The translations under genes and the position numbers were made by a program. This document shows positions 8,599 to 24,103 of a stretch of 64,000 bases of DNA, in pieces (the first letter of the stretch is position 1; each line of letters begins with the position of its first letter). A model generated the notes under the pieces. The model worked only from the letters and a program-made list of their open reading frames with translations, was not told the origin of the DNA and did not search any database. Source of the stretch: an uncultured Acetobacteraceae bacterium (GTDB taxonomy: Bacteria; Pseudomonadota; Alphaproteobacteria; Acetobacterales; Acetobacteraceae); the NCBI GenBank assembly GCA_937873175.1, contig CALMVT010000494.1:1-64000 (forward strand). Reading direction: 5' to 3'.

Positions 8599-9561
8599 TT
8601 GTTTTGGCCCGGGGCCCGGGCCGCCAATGGGGTTTCAGTGGGTCCAGATCATATTCAACCACGGCCTGTCCGCATCCTGCTTGTGGAGGACGATCCGCTG
8701 CTGCAGGATATATTGGGCTCAACCCTCGCTTCACAGGGCTATGAGGTCGAAACGGCGTCCGACGGCTTGAACGCCCTGTGGAAAGTGCGGGGGGGCGGAT
8801 ATGACGTGGTGCTTTGCGACTACAAGCTTCCGGAAATCAACGGGCTTGCCATGGCAAGGCTGGTCCGCGACCTGGTGAACGCGGCGGCGCGCCCGGCGCT
8901 GATCGCGTTGACGGGAGCACCGGCCTCCTTGATGGACAAGGAAGCCCTGCCTGGACGTGCGTTCGATGAGATCGTCGCGAAGCCCGTCAACCTGGACAGG
9001 CTGGTTTCCATTGTTCGGCGCCACCTCGACGCGCGCGCTGGCGCCGCTACGAGGCAGGACGCCGGGTGCAGCGGGTTTGCGGAGAACCGGGAGGGTTACA
9101 ACGCCGATCCCCGTCCAACGAGCCAGGAAAGCCATCCGTCGCCTTGCATCCTGGTCGTAGAAGATGACGAGGTGCAGCGGTCCGTGCTGAAATCCGCCCT
9201 CGAAGGGACCGGCTACTTGGTCAAGGTCGCCGTTGATGGCTTCCATGCTGTCCGCATGCTTCGCGACGGCGCCTTTGACCTCGCATTGGTTGATTACCAT
9301 TTGCCCGAGATGGACGGGCTTGCGACCGGCAGGCTGATCCTCAACCTCGTGGGGGATGTCCGTCCCCGGATGATCGCGTTCACCTCGGCGCCCAGCCATT
9401 TGGCCGGAAGGCTGGCAGGCGTTGACAACGCCTTCGACGAGATCGTCGCGAAGTCCGACGGCCTGCCTGCATTGCTTGCGGCGGTGGAGGGTCATCTCCG
9501 GTCTTCGCCGGGCGCTAAAGCGCGGCGTGCGGCCGAAACCGTGTTCCTGTCCGCCGCGTAA
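8599..9561 (+). CDS. Response regulator with two receiver domains and no output domain
   Basis: Two REC units: ILLVEDDPLLQ...VVLCDYKLPEINGLA...FDEIVAKP and ILVVEDDEVQR...LALVDYHLPEMDGLA...FDEIVAKS. Confidence 0.85.
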   Translation: MFWPGARAANGVSVGPDHIQPRPVRILLVEDDPLLQDILGSTLASQGYEVETASDGLNALWKVRGGGYDVVLCDYKLPEINGLAMARLVRDLVNAAARPALIALTGAPASLMDKEALPGRAFDEIVAKPVNLDRLVSIVRRHLDARAGAATRQDAGCSGFAENREGYNADPRPTSQESHPSPCILVVEDDEVQRSVLKSALEGTGYLVKVAVDGFHAVRMLRDGAFDLALVDYHLPEMDGLATGRLILNLVGDVRPRMIAFTSAPSHLAGRLAGVDNAFDEIVAKSDGLPALLAAVEGHLRSSPGAKARRAAETVFLSAA

Positions 9562-9700
9562 GCCCGCCAGCGTGCCTCAACGGGTATGGCCCATGAAGGG
9601 ACGCGCCGCATCCGGCCCCGTTTTGCGCAGGTTCGCAGCGCCGGTAGCGGGCATGCACGCTGCTCCACGCCGGGCCGCTTCGTCCGCAGTGCCCTAGTCC

Positions 9701-13747
<4,047 letters not shown>

Positions 13748-13770
13748 GCGGCGTCCTGCGGGTCTATGCC

Positions 13771-14124
13771 CTACGACCCGTAGCCGCGCAGCGCGCTCGG
13801 AAAGCTTTTGCCGCGAAAGCCCATCACCGCGGCCATTGGGTCGGTGTCCCAGTAATTGGCTGCGGCCGCATCCGCTTGGCAGGCAAAGGCGCCGTCCGAA
13901 GCGTGCCCATACCGTTCCTCGCCGGGCTTGAAGAAGTATCCGGCGTAGCGTTCCGCCCACACCACCGCGCCCGGTCCGCAGGCCGCCCGCGCCTCGTTCT
14001 CGGAGTCGAAGGTCCGCAACGGCCCGAGCATCAGCTCGGCGTCGGCCGCGCCCGAGTTGCCGGCCGCCACCGCCATGCCCGACTGCAGGATCAGCCCGGC
14101 CAGGCCGAGCGTCCACCAGCTCAT
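13771..14124 (-). CDS. Small secreted hypothetical protein, coupled to glpK
   Basis: 117 aa, N-terminal signal-like helix; start ATG overlaps glpK stop (ATGA); conserved-looking [38 protein letters not shown]. Confidence 0.6.
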   Translation of the reverse strand: MSWWTLGLAGLILQSGMAVAAGNSGAADAELMLGPLRTFDSENEARAACGPGAVVWAERYAGYFFKPGEERYGHASDGAFACQADAAAANYWDTDPMAAVMGFRGKSFPSALRGYGS

Positions 14125-15629
14125 GCCCGCATTGGCCCACGCGCCCGCCGGACCGCGTCCTGCCACCCGGCGCGGCGGCGGCTGCGGGCGGGGTCGTCCG
14201 ACCGTGGCGCGAACCGCCGCTCCGCATACCAGGCCCTGGCGAACTCTCCCGGCTCCGGGTACACGCCCGCGTCCAGGCCGGCCAGGTAGGCCGCCCCGAG
14301 CGCCGTGGTTTCCAGGCAACGCGGACGGTCCACCGGCATGTCGAGCGTGTCCGCCAGGAACTGCATCGTCCAATCGGACGCGCTCATGCCGCCATCGACC
14401 CGCAGCACCCCGGCGCCCGCCTCCAGGCGGGCATCCTGCAGATCGGAGCGCATCGCCTCCATCAGATCCTGGGTCTGGTGCGCCACGCATTCCAGCGCCG
14501 CCCGCGCCAGCTCCGCCCGCCCGGTGCTGCGCGTCAGCCCGGTCAGGATGCCGCGCGCATCCGGGTCCCAATGCGGCGCTCCCAGCCCGACAAACGCGGG
14601 CACGAGATACACGTCCTGCGCCGGGTCGGCGGCGGCGGCCAGCACGCCGGTTTCGGCAGCGTGCGCGATGAGGCCGAGGCCGTCCCGCAGCCATTGCACC
14701 GCGGCGCCGGCGACGAAGATTGCCCCTTCCAGCGCATAGGTGCGCCGCCCCGCCCGCTGCAGCGCAACCGTGGTCAGCAGGCGGTGCGCGGACGGCACCG
14801 GCTGCTCCCCGGTGTGCAGCAACGCGAAGCAGCCGGTGCCGTAGGTGGACTTCACGGCGCCGGGCGAAACACAGCCTTGGCCGATCAGCGCCCCCTGCTG
14901 GTCCCCCACCATCGCCCGCACCGGCAGCGCCGCGCCCAGGTGCCCCGGCAACGCGGTGCCGAAAAGGCCGCTGCTGTCCCGCACCTCCGGCAGCACGGCG
15001 GCCGGGATGCGGAACAGCGCCAGCAGCTCCGGGTCCCACTCGCCCGTGTGGATGTCGAGCAGCATGGTGCGGGACGCGTTAGTGGCGTCCGTCGCGTGCA
15101 CCGCCCCGTCCGTGAGGCGCCACAGCAGATAGCTGTCCACGGTCCCGAACGCGAGCCGCCCGGCCGCCGCGGCGTCCCGCGCGCCCGGCACGTTGTCCAG
15201 CAGCCAGGTCAGCTTGGTGGCTGAGAAATAAGGGTCGAGCAGCAGCCCGGTGCGCGCCTGCACCGCCGCGCCGTGGCCATCGGCCTCCAGCGCGGCGCAG
15301 GCGGCGGCCGTGCGCCGGTCCTGCCACACGATCGCCCGGTGCACGGCGCGGCCCGTGGCGCGGTCCCACAGCACAACCGTTTCACGCTGGCTGGCGATCC
15401 CGACCGCCGCGACCTGCTCCGCCGTGATCCCGGCCTGCCGCAGCGCCGCGCGCGCGGTGGACAAGGTGGTGCGCCACAGGTCCTCCGGGTCGTGCTCGAC
15501 CCAGCCCGGCTGCGGGTAGTGTTGTGGGAACTCTTCCGAGGCCTGCGCGACCGGCTCGACGCCGGGACCGAACACCATTGCGCGGGACGACGACGTGCCC
15601 TGATCCAGGGCGAGCACATAGGTGGCCAT
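14121..15629 (-). CDS. glpK: Glycerol kinase
   Basis: [72 protein letters not shown]. Confidence 0.93.
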   Translation of the reverse strand: MATYVLALDQGTSSSRAMVFGPGVEPVAQASEEFPQHYPQPGWVEHDPEDLWRTTLSTARAALRQAGITAEQVAAVGIASQRETVVLWDRATGRAVHRAIVWQDRRTAAACAALEADGHGAAVQARTGLLLDPYFSATKLTWLLDNVPGARDAAAAGRLAFGTVDSYLLWRLTDGAVHATDATNASRTMLLDIHTGEWDPELLALFRIPAAVLPEVRDSSGLFGTALPGHLGAALPVRAMVGDQQGALIGQGCVSPGAVKSTYGTGCFALLHTGEQPVPSAHRLLTTVALQRAGRRTYALEGAIFVAGAAVQWLRDGLGLIAHAAETGVLAAAADPAQDVYLVPAFVGLGAPHWDPDARGILTGLTRSTGRAELARAALECVAHQTQDLMEAMRSDLQDARLEAGAGVLRVDGGMSASDWTMQFLADTLDMPVDRPRCLETTALGAAYLAGLDAGVYPEPGEFARAWYAERRFAPRSDDPARSRRRAGWQDAVRRARGPMRA

Positions 15630-15654
15630 GGGCCTACACCCCTTCAAAGCCTCC

Positions 15655-15685
15655 GCCCCCTTTCCCACCCGGCGGGAAAGGGGGC
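15655..15685. repeat. Perfect 12-bp inverted repeat between glpV and glpK
   Basis: GCCCCCTTTCCC-ACCCGGC-GGGAAAGGGGGC; no U-tract on either strand. Confidence 0.7.
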
Positions 15686-15694
15686 AGGGCGGCG

Positions 15695-17449
<1,755 letters not shown>

Positions 17450-17491
17450 TTCCTTCCCTTTGCCCGCTCAATGCGGGACGGTTGTTGTGCA

Positions 17492-17773
17492 CTATGCGTA
17501 GCGGAACATTGCCGCCCCGAACAGGACCGAAGCGCCGAGCGCCGGCCACACGCCCTCTCCACCTAGGCCGATCCACAGGACGTGGATCACGGCCGCGCCC
17601 AGCAGCGACACGAACAGCCGGTCGCCGCGCGTGGTGGGAAAGCGCAGGATGCCTCGGCGCGGCGCCTCCGGCCGCAGCAGCGCGAGCGCGGTCATGCCCG
17701 CCAGCGTCGCGGCCAGCAGTGCGAAGAACGCCGCCGTTTGCCAGGTCCACGCCATCCAGGAGAAATCCGGCAT
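17492..17773 (-). CDS. glpU: Small membrane protein of DUF2160 type (GlpU)
   Basis: MPDFSWMAWTWQTAAFFALLAATLAGMTALALL...PTTRGDRLFVSLLGAAVIHVLWIGL; position between glpQ and glpV. Confidence 0.75.
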   Translation of the reverse strand: MPDFSWMAWTWQTAAFFALLAATLAGMTALALLRPEAPRRGILRFPTTRGDRLFVSLLGAAVIHVLWIGLGGEGVWPALGASVLFGAAMFRYA

Positions 17774-17803
17774 CACTCGCGTCCCAGGGCGAAGCCCCAC
17801 ATG

Positions 17804-18601
17804 CTACACGCGACCAAGGGCGAAGCCCTTGGCGATGTGGTTGCGCACGAACCAGATCACGAGCGCGCCGGGCAGCAGCGTCAAGACGCCGGCCGCCGCC
17901 AGCAGGCCCCAGTCCATGCCGGCTGCCGAGATGGTTCGCGTCATGATGGCCGCGATCGGCTTTGCGTTCACCGTGGTGAGGGTCCGCGCTAGCAGCAGCT
18001 CGACCCAGGAGAACATGAAGCAGAAAAACGCGGCCACGCCGATGCCGTTGGCGATCAGCGGCAGGAAGATGCGCCCGAAGAAGCGGGGGAAGGAATAGCC
18101 ATCGATCTGCGCGGTCTCGTCGATCTCGCGCGGCACGGCCGACATGAACCCTTCCAGAATCCACACCGCGAGCGGCACATTGAACAGGCAGTGCGCGAGT
18201 GCGATGGCCCAGGGCGTATCGAACAGGCCAACCGCCGAGTACAGGTTGAAGAACGGCAGCGCAAACACCGCCGGGGGCGCCATGCGGTTCGACAGCAGCC
18301 AGAAGAACAGGTGCTTGTCGCCGAGAAAGCGGTAGCGGCTGAACGCATACGCTGCCGGCAGCGCGCAGGCGAGCGACAAAGCCGTGTTGATGACCACGTA
18401 AGTCAGCGAGTTGATGTAGCCCGAGTACCAAGACGGGTCTGTGAAGATGCGGACGTAGTTCGCAAGCGTCGGCGCATGCGGCCAAAGCGAAACGCCGGCC
18501 GTGATCTCCGTGTTCGTCTTGAAGCTCATGTTCACCAGCCAGTAGATCGGCAGGCTGAGCGCCAGCAGGTAGGTCAGCAGAATCGCCCGGCGCGCATTCA
18601 C
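17804..18601 (-). CDS. glpQ: Glycerol ABC transporter permease
   Basis: 265 aa carbohydrate-type permease; EIDETAQIDGYSFPRFFGRIFLPLIANGIG EAA loop. Confidence 0.85.
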   Translation of the reverse strand: MNARRAILLTYLLALSLPIYWLVNMSFKTNTEITAGVSLWPHAPTLANYVRIFTDPSWYSGYINSLTYVVINTALSLACALPAAYAFSRYRFLGDKHLFFWLLSNRMAPPAVFALPFFNLYSAVGLFDTPWAIALAHCLFNVPLAVWILEGFMSAVPREIDETAQIDGYSFPRFFGRIFLPLIANGIGVAAFFCFMFSWVELLLARTLTTVNAKPIAAIMTRTISAAGMDWGLLAAAGVLTLLPGALVIWFVRNHIAKGFALGRV

Positions 18602-19488
18602 GGCGTCGGCTCCCGCGCGGCGTCAAGCTGCGTCATCGCGGTGAAGAACACCCAGCACACCAGCAGCGTCATCAGGTTGTAGACAAGGCTCATCGCCGCC
18701 GCTTTGCCGAGATCGAACTGGCCGAGCGCCAGCTTCACGAGGTCGATGGACAAAAAGGTCGTCGAGTTGCCGGGGCCGCCGCCGGTGACGACGAACGGCT
18801 CGGTGTAGATCATGAAGCTGTCGATGAAACGCAGCAGCACGCCGATCACCAGCACGCGCTTGAGCTTCGGCAGCTCGATGTTGCGGAACACCGCCCAGCG
18901 CCCGGCGCCGTCGATGCGCGCCGCCTGGTAGTAGGCGTCCGGGATCGCCCGCAGCCCGGCATAGCACAGCAGCGCCACCAGCGACGTCCAATGCCACACG
19001 TCCATGACGATCACCGTGAACCACGCGGCGGTGGCGTTTCCAGCGTAGTTGTAGTCGATGCCGAGCCCGTTCACCGCGGCGCCGAACAGCCCGATGTCGG
19101 CCCGGGCGAACACCTGCCAGATCGTCCCCACCACGTTCCACGGCACCAGCAGCGGCAGCGCCATGACCACCATCGTGACCGCAAGCTGCCACCCGCCGCG
19201 CGGCATGCACAACGCCACCAAGATGCCGAGCGGCACCTCGATGGCGAGGATCACGGCGGAGAACACGAGGTTGCGCCCGAGTGCCGCCAGGAACCGGCCG
19301 CCCAACTCGCTCGTGGGGTCCAGCAGTTCGCGGAACCAGCCCATGCCGTTCCAGAAGAACTGGTTGTTGCCGAAGCTGTCCTGCACCGAGTAGTTCACCA
19401 CCGTCATCAGTGGCAGCACGGCCGAGAACAGCACAACGGCGAACACCGGCAGCACCAGCAGCCAGGCACGGTCGTCCCTGGGCTTCAT
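18598..19488 (-). CDS. glpP: Glycerol ABC transporter permease
   Basis: 296 aa permease; AIPDAYYQAARIDGAGRWAVFRNIELPKLKRVL EAA loop; overlaps glpQ start. Confidence 0.85.
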   Translation of the reverse strand: MKPRDDRAWLLVLPVFAVVLFSAVLPLMTVVNYSVQDSFGNNQFFWNGMGWFRELLDPTSELGGRFLAALGRNLVFSAVILAIEVPLGILVALCMPRGGWQLAVTMVVMALPLLVPWNVVGTIWQVFARADIGLFGAAVNGLGIDYNYAGNATAAWFTVIVMDVWHWTSLVALLCYAGLRAIPDAYYQAARIDGAGRWAVFRNIELPKLKRVLVIGVLLRFIDSFMIYTEPFVVTGGGPGNSTTFLSIDLVKLALGQFDLGKAAAMSLVYNLMTLLVCWVFFTAMTQLDAAREPTP

Positions 19489-20552
19489 AGCGGCGCCATC
19501 AGCCGGTCGTCCGAATAAACGTGGATGCGCGACGGCTCGATCCGCAGCCGCGCTTCGGTTCCCTGGATCGCCGCATTTGCCGCTACCCGCGCCACCAGCG
19601 GATGCCGGCCGAGCCGCACGCGCGCCAGCCGCACGCGCCCGAGGTCGTCGATGCGATCCACCTGCACCGGCAGGCCCTCCGCGGCCAGCTCGGCGAAGTC
19701 TGGGCGCACCCCCACCTGCACTCGCCCGGCCGGCGCAGCGTACTGCCCGGCCAGGGCCAGCGTGTAACCGTCCACCCGCGCTTCCGCGCCTGCCACGGTC
19801 GCCGGCAGCAGGTTCATGCCGGGCGAGCCGATGAAATGGCCCACAAAGGTGTGGTCCGGCCGGTCGAACAGCTCCGCTGGCGTGCCGACCTGCAGCACCT
19901 GGCCGCCATTCATCACTACCACCTGGTCGGCAAAGGTCAGCGCCTCCGTTTGGTCATGCGTGACATAGATCATCAGCAGGTCGAGGGCGCGGTGCACCGC
20001 CTTGAGCTTGGAGCGCAGTTCCCATTTGAGGCCGGGGTCGATCACCGTCAGCGGCTCGTCGAACAGCACCGCAGCCACGTCCTGCCGCACCAAACCGCGG
20101 CCGAGCGAGATTTTCTGCTTGGCATCGGCCGAAAGGTTGCGGGCCGGGCGCTCCAGCACGTCCAGCAGGCCGAGCATGGAAGCGGTTTTCCTCACCTGCG
20201 CCGAAACCTCCGCCGCCCCCATGCCGCGGTTGCGCAGCGGAAAGGCGAGGTTTCCCGCAACCGTCATGGTGTCGTAGATCACTGGGAACTGGAACACCTG
20301 GGCGATGTTGCGCCGCTCGGTCGGCAGCGCCGTCACGTCCCGGCCATCGAACAGCAGCCGCCCCACCGTCGGCTGCACCAGGCCGGAGATGATGTTGAGC
20401 AGCGTTGTCTTGCCGCAGCCGCTGGGTCCGAGCAGCGCATACGCCTTGCCCTGCTCCCACACGAGATGCAGCGGGCGCAGCGCGTAGTCCGCGTCCGTCT
20501 TCGGCCGCGGCCCGTAGGCGTGGGCGATGCCGTCGAGCGTGATCTGCGCCAT
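19485..20552 (-). CDS. glpT: Glycerol ABC transporter ATP-binding protein
   Basis: GPSGCGKTTLLN Walker A, LSADAKQKISLGRGLVR signature, AVLFDEPLTVIDP Walker B. Confidence 0.87.
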   Translation of the reverse strand: MAQITLDGIAHAYGPRPKTDADYALRPLHLVWEQGKAYALLGPSGCGKTTLLNIISGLVQPTVGRLLFDGRDVTALPTERRNIAQVFQFPVIYDTMTVAGNLAFPLRNRGMGAAEVSAQVRKTASMLGLLDVLERPARNLSADAKQKISLGRGLVRQDVAAVLFDEPLTVIDPGLKWELRSKLKAVHRALDLLMIYVTHDQTEALTFADQVVVMNGGQVLQVGTPAELFDRPDHTFVGHFIGSPGMNLLPATVAGAEARVDGYTLALAGQYAAPAGRVQVGVRPDFAELAAEGLPVQVDRIDDLGRVRLARVRLGRHPLVARVAANAAIQGTEARLRIEPSRIHVYSDDRLMAPL

Positions 20553-21595
20553 CAGGCCACCGCCTCCGCCATCGGCTGCTCCGCCGCCGGCACGAACTGG
20601 CCGGCGCCGTCGAACGCCATCACCTGCGAAGGGTGGACATGCACCTGCACCGCTTGCCCCGGCGGCAGGTCCACGACGCCGGGCAGCAGCGCCACCCAGG
20701 TTTCCGCCCCGATATCGACGTGCACGAAGCTTTCGGACCCGGTGATCTCCGTCACCGACACCCGGCCCTCGAACCCCAGGCGGCCCGGCGGCGGCGGGCC
20801 GAGCGACAAATGCTCGGCACGGAAGCCGAGCCGGGCAGCGCCGGGCGCCAATCCTGGCAGCACGTCGGCGTCCAGCTCGTTCAACGGCGGATCGCTGAAC
20901 ACCCGCGCCGCTTCCAGCGTGTTCGGCCGCCGGTATACCTCCGCGGTCGGCCCGCTCTGGGTCACGCGGCCTTCCCACAAGGTCGAGGTTCGGCCGCCGA
21001 GCAGCAGCGCCTCCATCGGCTCCGTCGTGGCATAAACCAGGATGGCGCCGGTCCGGGCGAACAAGGGGGGCAACTCCTCCCGTAGCTCCTCGCGCAGCTT
21101 GTAGTCGAGGTTGGCCAGCGGCTCGTCGAGCAGCACCAGCGACGCGCGCTTCACCAGCGCCCGCGCGATGGCGGTTCGCTGCTGCTGCCCGCCGGACAAC
21201 TGGCCCGGCAGCCGGCGCAGCAGCGGCTCCAGCCGCAGCAGCCGCGCCGCTTCCGCCACCCGCGCGTCCCGCTCGGCCCGCGGCAGCCCGGCGATGCGCA
21301 GCGGGGAGGCGATGTTCTCGTAAACCGAAAGCGTGGGGTAGTTCACGAACTGCTGGTAAACCATCGCCACCGAGCGCCGCCGCACCGGCACGCCCGTCAC
21401 GTCGTCGCCGTCCAGCAGGATGCAGCCCCGGTCCGGCCGGTCCAGCCCGGCCATCACCCGCATCAGGGACGTCTTGCCCGACAGGGTCGGACCCAGCAGC
21501 ACGTTCAGCGTCCCGCGCTCCAGTGTAAGCGACACGGCGTCCAGCACGGTCGCGCCGGGCACGCCGAGGCCGACATCCTGCAGCACCAGGCTCAC
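20552..21595 (-). CDS. glpS: Glycerol ABC transporter ATP-binding protein
   Basis: GPTLSGKTSLMR Walker A, LSGGQQQRTAIARAL, LVLLDEPLANLDYKLREEL; GTG start. Confidence 0.87.
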   Translation of the reverse strand: MSLVLQDVGLGVPGATVLDAVSLTLERGTLNVLLGPTLSGKTSLMRVMAGLDRPDRGCILLDGDDVTGVPVRRRSVAMVYQQFVNYPTLSVYENIASPLRIAGLPRAERDARVAEAARLLRLEPLLRRLPGQLSGGQQQRTAIARALVKRASLVLLDEPLANLDYKLREELREELPPLFARTGAILVYATTEPMEALLLGGRTSTLWEGRVTQSGPTAEVYRRPNTLEAARVFSDPPLNELDADVLPGLAPGAARLGFRAEHLSLGPPPPGRLGFEGRVSVTEITGSESFVHVDIGAETWVALLPGVVDLPPGQAVQVHVHPSQVMAFDGAGQFVPAAEQPMAEAVA

Positions 21596-23124
21596 GCCAC
21601 GGCCGCCCTGTCGGGCGCGCGGGCGGCCGCCATGGCGGCGTCCAACGCCTCGATCTGCTGCGCGCCCAGCCGCAGCCCCAGCTTGGACCGGCGCCACACC
21701 ACGTCCGCGGCGCGCGTCGCCCATTCCTCGCGCATGAGGTAATCCACCTCCGCCTGCGTCAGCCCGGCGCCGAAATCGCGTCCCATGGCCTCCATGCTCC
21801 CGGCCTCCCCGACCAGCGCGGCGGCGCAGGTGCCGTAGGCGCGGACCAGGCGCCGGGCGAGGGCGGGCGGCAGGAATGGCGCGCGGGCGGACAGCCGCGC
21901 CACCTCCGCGTCGAACCCGTCCGGCGGGAAGTCGCCGCCGGGCAGGGGCGCCGATGCGGTCCAGCCGGAGGCAAGGCCCTGCGCCGCGGGCAGATGCGGG
22001 GCGAGCCGCGCCAGCGCCGCCTCCGCCAACCGCCGGTAGGTGGTGATCTTGCCGCCGAACACCGACAGCACGGCGCCGCCGCCGCCAGGAGCTTCAAGCT
22101 TCAAAACGTAGTCCCGCGTCGCTTCCTGCGCCGCCGAAGCGCCGTCGTCATACAGCGGGCGCACGCCGGAATAGGACCAGACGACTTCATCGGGTGTCAC
22201 GGGCTTGACGAAATACTCGCTCGCGGCACGGCAGATATAGCCGATCTCCTCCGCCGTCGCGTGCACGTCTGCCGGGTCGCCCTTGTAGTCGAAGTCCGTG
22301 GTGCCGATCAGGGTGAAGTCGGTTTCATACGGGATGGCGAAGAAGATGCGGCCGTCGGCGTTCTGGAAGATGTAGCAGCGGTCATGCTCGTAAATACGGC
22401 GCACCACGACGTGGCTGCCCTGGACCAGCCGCACCGTGGCGGGCGCGTTGGAGCGCATCACGGTGGACAGCACCTCCCCCACCCACGGCCCGGCCGCGTT
22501 CACCAGCGCGCGCGCCCGCGCCGTGCGCCGCCCGCCGTGCTCATCCGTAAGCGTCAGTGCCCAGCCATCCCCGTCCCGCACCGCGGACGCGACCCGCGTG
22601 CGCGTCAGCACGGCGGCGCCCCGGTCCGCGGCGTCCCGCGCGTTCAGCACGACCATGCGGCTATCCTCCACCCAGCAATCCGAATACTCGAACGCCAAGG
22701 TGAACTCGGGCTTCAGCGGCACGCCGGCCGGGTCGTGGCGCAGCTGGACGGTGCGGGTCTTGGGCAGCAAGCGCCGCCCGCCCAGGTGGTCATACAGGAA
22801 TAGCCCGGCGCGCAGCAGCCAGGCCGGACGCTGCCCCCGGTTGTGCGGCAGCACGAAGCGCAGCGGCCAAACGATGTGCGGCGCCATGCGCCAGATGACC
22901 TCGCGCTCCAGCAGCGCTTCGCGCACCAAGCGGAATTCCCGGTGCTCCAGGTAGCGTAGCCCGCCGTGGATCAGCTTGGTGGACGCGGAGGAAGTTCCGC
23001 CGCCCAGGTCCGCCTGCTCGCACAGCAGCACCGACCAGCCGCGCCCGGCGGCGTCCCGCGCGATGCCGCAGCCGTTGATGCCGCCGCCGATCACCGCAAG
23101 ATCGTATTGCCGCTCCGCTTCCAC
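21592..23124 (-). CDS. glpD: Glycerol-3-phosphate dehydrogenase
   Basis: YDLAVIGGGINGCGIARDAAGRGWSVLLCEQADLGGGTSSASTKLIHGGLRYLEHREFRLVREAL. Confidence 0.93.
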   Translation of the reverse strand: MEAERQYDLAVIGGGINGCGIARDAAGRGWSVLLCEQADLGGGTSSASTKLIHGGLRYLEHREFRLVREALLEREVIWRMAPHIVWPLRFVLPHNRGQRPAWLLRAGLFLYDHLGGRRLLPKTRTVQLRHDPAGVPLKPEFTLAFEYSDCWVEDSRMVVLNARDAADRGAAVLTRTRVASAVRDGDGWALTLTDEHGGRRTARARALVNAAGPWVGEVLSTVMRSNAPATVRLVQGSHVVVRRIYEHDRCYIFQNADGRIFFAIPYETDFTLIGTTDFDYKGDPADVHATAEEIGYICRAASEYFVKPVTPDEVVWSYSGVRPLYDDGASAAQEATRDYVLKLEAPGGGGAVLSVFGGKITTYRRLAEAALARLAPHLPAAQGLASGWTASAPLPGGDFPPDGFDAEVARLSARAPFLPPALARRLVRAYGTCAAALVGEAGSMEAMGRDFGAGLTQAEVDYLMREEWATRAADVVWRRSKLGLRLGAQQIEALDAAMAAARAPDRAAVA

Positions 23125-23218
23125 CCTGCGCCTTCGATTTGTTCGCACGGCAGCGTATTCCGTCCCTATCCGAACATCAAGGCGAACATTCGCTGCCCGA
23201 GCGCCCCGAGCCCGGTGC

Positions 23219-24001
23219 TCAGTCATCCGGCTCCACCGGGCCTCCCGCTTCCACCACCTCCACGCCGTGCAACCGGCACAGCTCGGCGGCGGCGGGGTCG
23301 AGCCGGTCGGTCACAAGCGTGTCCACCTCCGACAGGTGCGCCACTCGGACCGGCGCCTGCCGGGCGAACTTGCTGCTGTCCGTGACCAGCACCACGCGGC
23401 GGGCGTGCTCGATGATGGCGCGGCTGACCCTCACTTCCCGCAGGTCGAAGTCGAGCAGCGTCCCGTCCGCGTCGATGGCGGAGGTGCCGATCACCGCGAT
23501 GTCCACCCGGAACTGGTTGATCAGCTCCACCGTCGCCGCGCCCGTCACGCCGCCGTCCGAGCGGCGCACCGCGCCGCCGGCCATCACCACCTCGATCGCC
23601 GGGCGGCGATACAGTTCCACCGCGACGTGCAGGTTGTTGGTGATCACCAGCAGCCCTTCATGTCGGGCAAGCGCGCGGGCGACCTCTTCCGTCGTGGTTC
23701 CGATGTTGATGAACAAGGACGACTGCGCGGGCACGAGCCGGGCCGTGGCTTCCCCGATCAGCCGCTTGTGCGGCTGCGCTACCAGGCGGCGGGCGTCGTA
23801 GGCGAGGTTCTGCACGCCCGATGCGATCATGGCGCCGCCGTGCACCCGGGTCAGCATGCGCTGCCCGCACAGGTCATGCAGGTCGCGGCGGATGGTCTGC
23901 GGCGTCACGCCGAACCGCCCGGCCATGTCATCCACGCCCACCCGGCCGGTCTCGCGGGCGAGCGCGATGATCTCGGATTGACGACGGGACGACGTGCTCA
24001 C
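23219..24001 (-). CDS. glpR: DeoR-family glycerol regulon repressor
   Basis: RRQSEIIALARETGRVGVDDMAGRFGVTPQTIRRDLHDLCGQRMLTRVHGGA HTH; FINIGTTTEEVARAL; GTG start. Confidence 0.87.
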   Translation of the reverse strand: MSTSSRRQSEIIALARETGRVGVDDMAGRFGVTPQTIRRDLHDLCGQRMLTRVHGGAMIASGVQNLAYDARRLVAQPHKRLIGEATARLVPAQSSLFINIGTTTEEVARALARHEGLLVITNNLHVAVELYRRPAIEVVMAGGAVRRSDGGVTGAATVELINQFRVDIAVIGTSAIDADGTLLDFDLREVRVSRAIIEHARRVVLVTDSSKFARQAPVRVAHLSEVDTLVTDRLDPAAAELCRLHGVEVVEAGGPVEPDD

Positions 24002-24103
24002 GCTGGGTGCTCCGAACTGCCGCGGCCGCATTGTCCATGGGATCGGCAGCCGTGCCAACTCGATCGGGGCCGGGCCGCCCCTGCCAAGCGGCAAGCCCCG
24101 GGG

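Noticed and set aside
20100-20160. Degenerate ABC signature (LSADAKQKISLGR) in GlpT as evidence of a broken ATPase
   Set aside because: This form is, to my knowledge, usual for GlpT-type glycerol ABC ATPases
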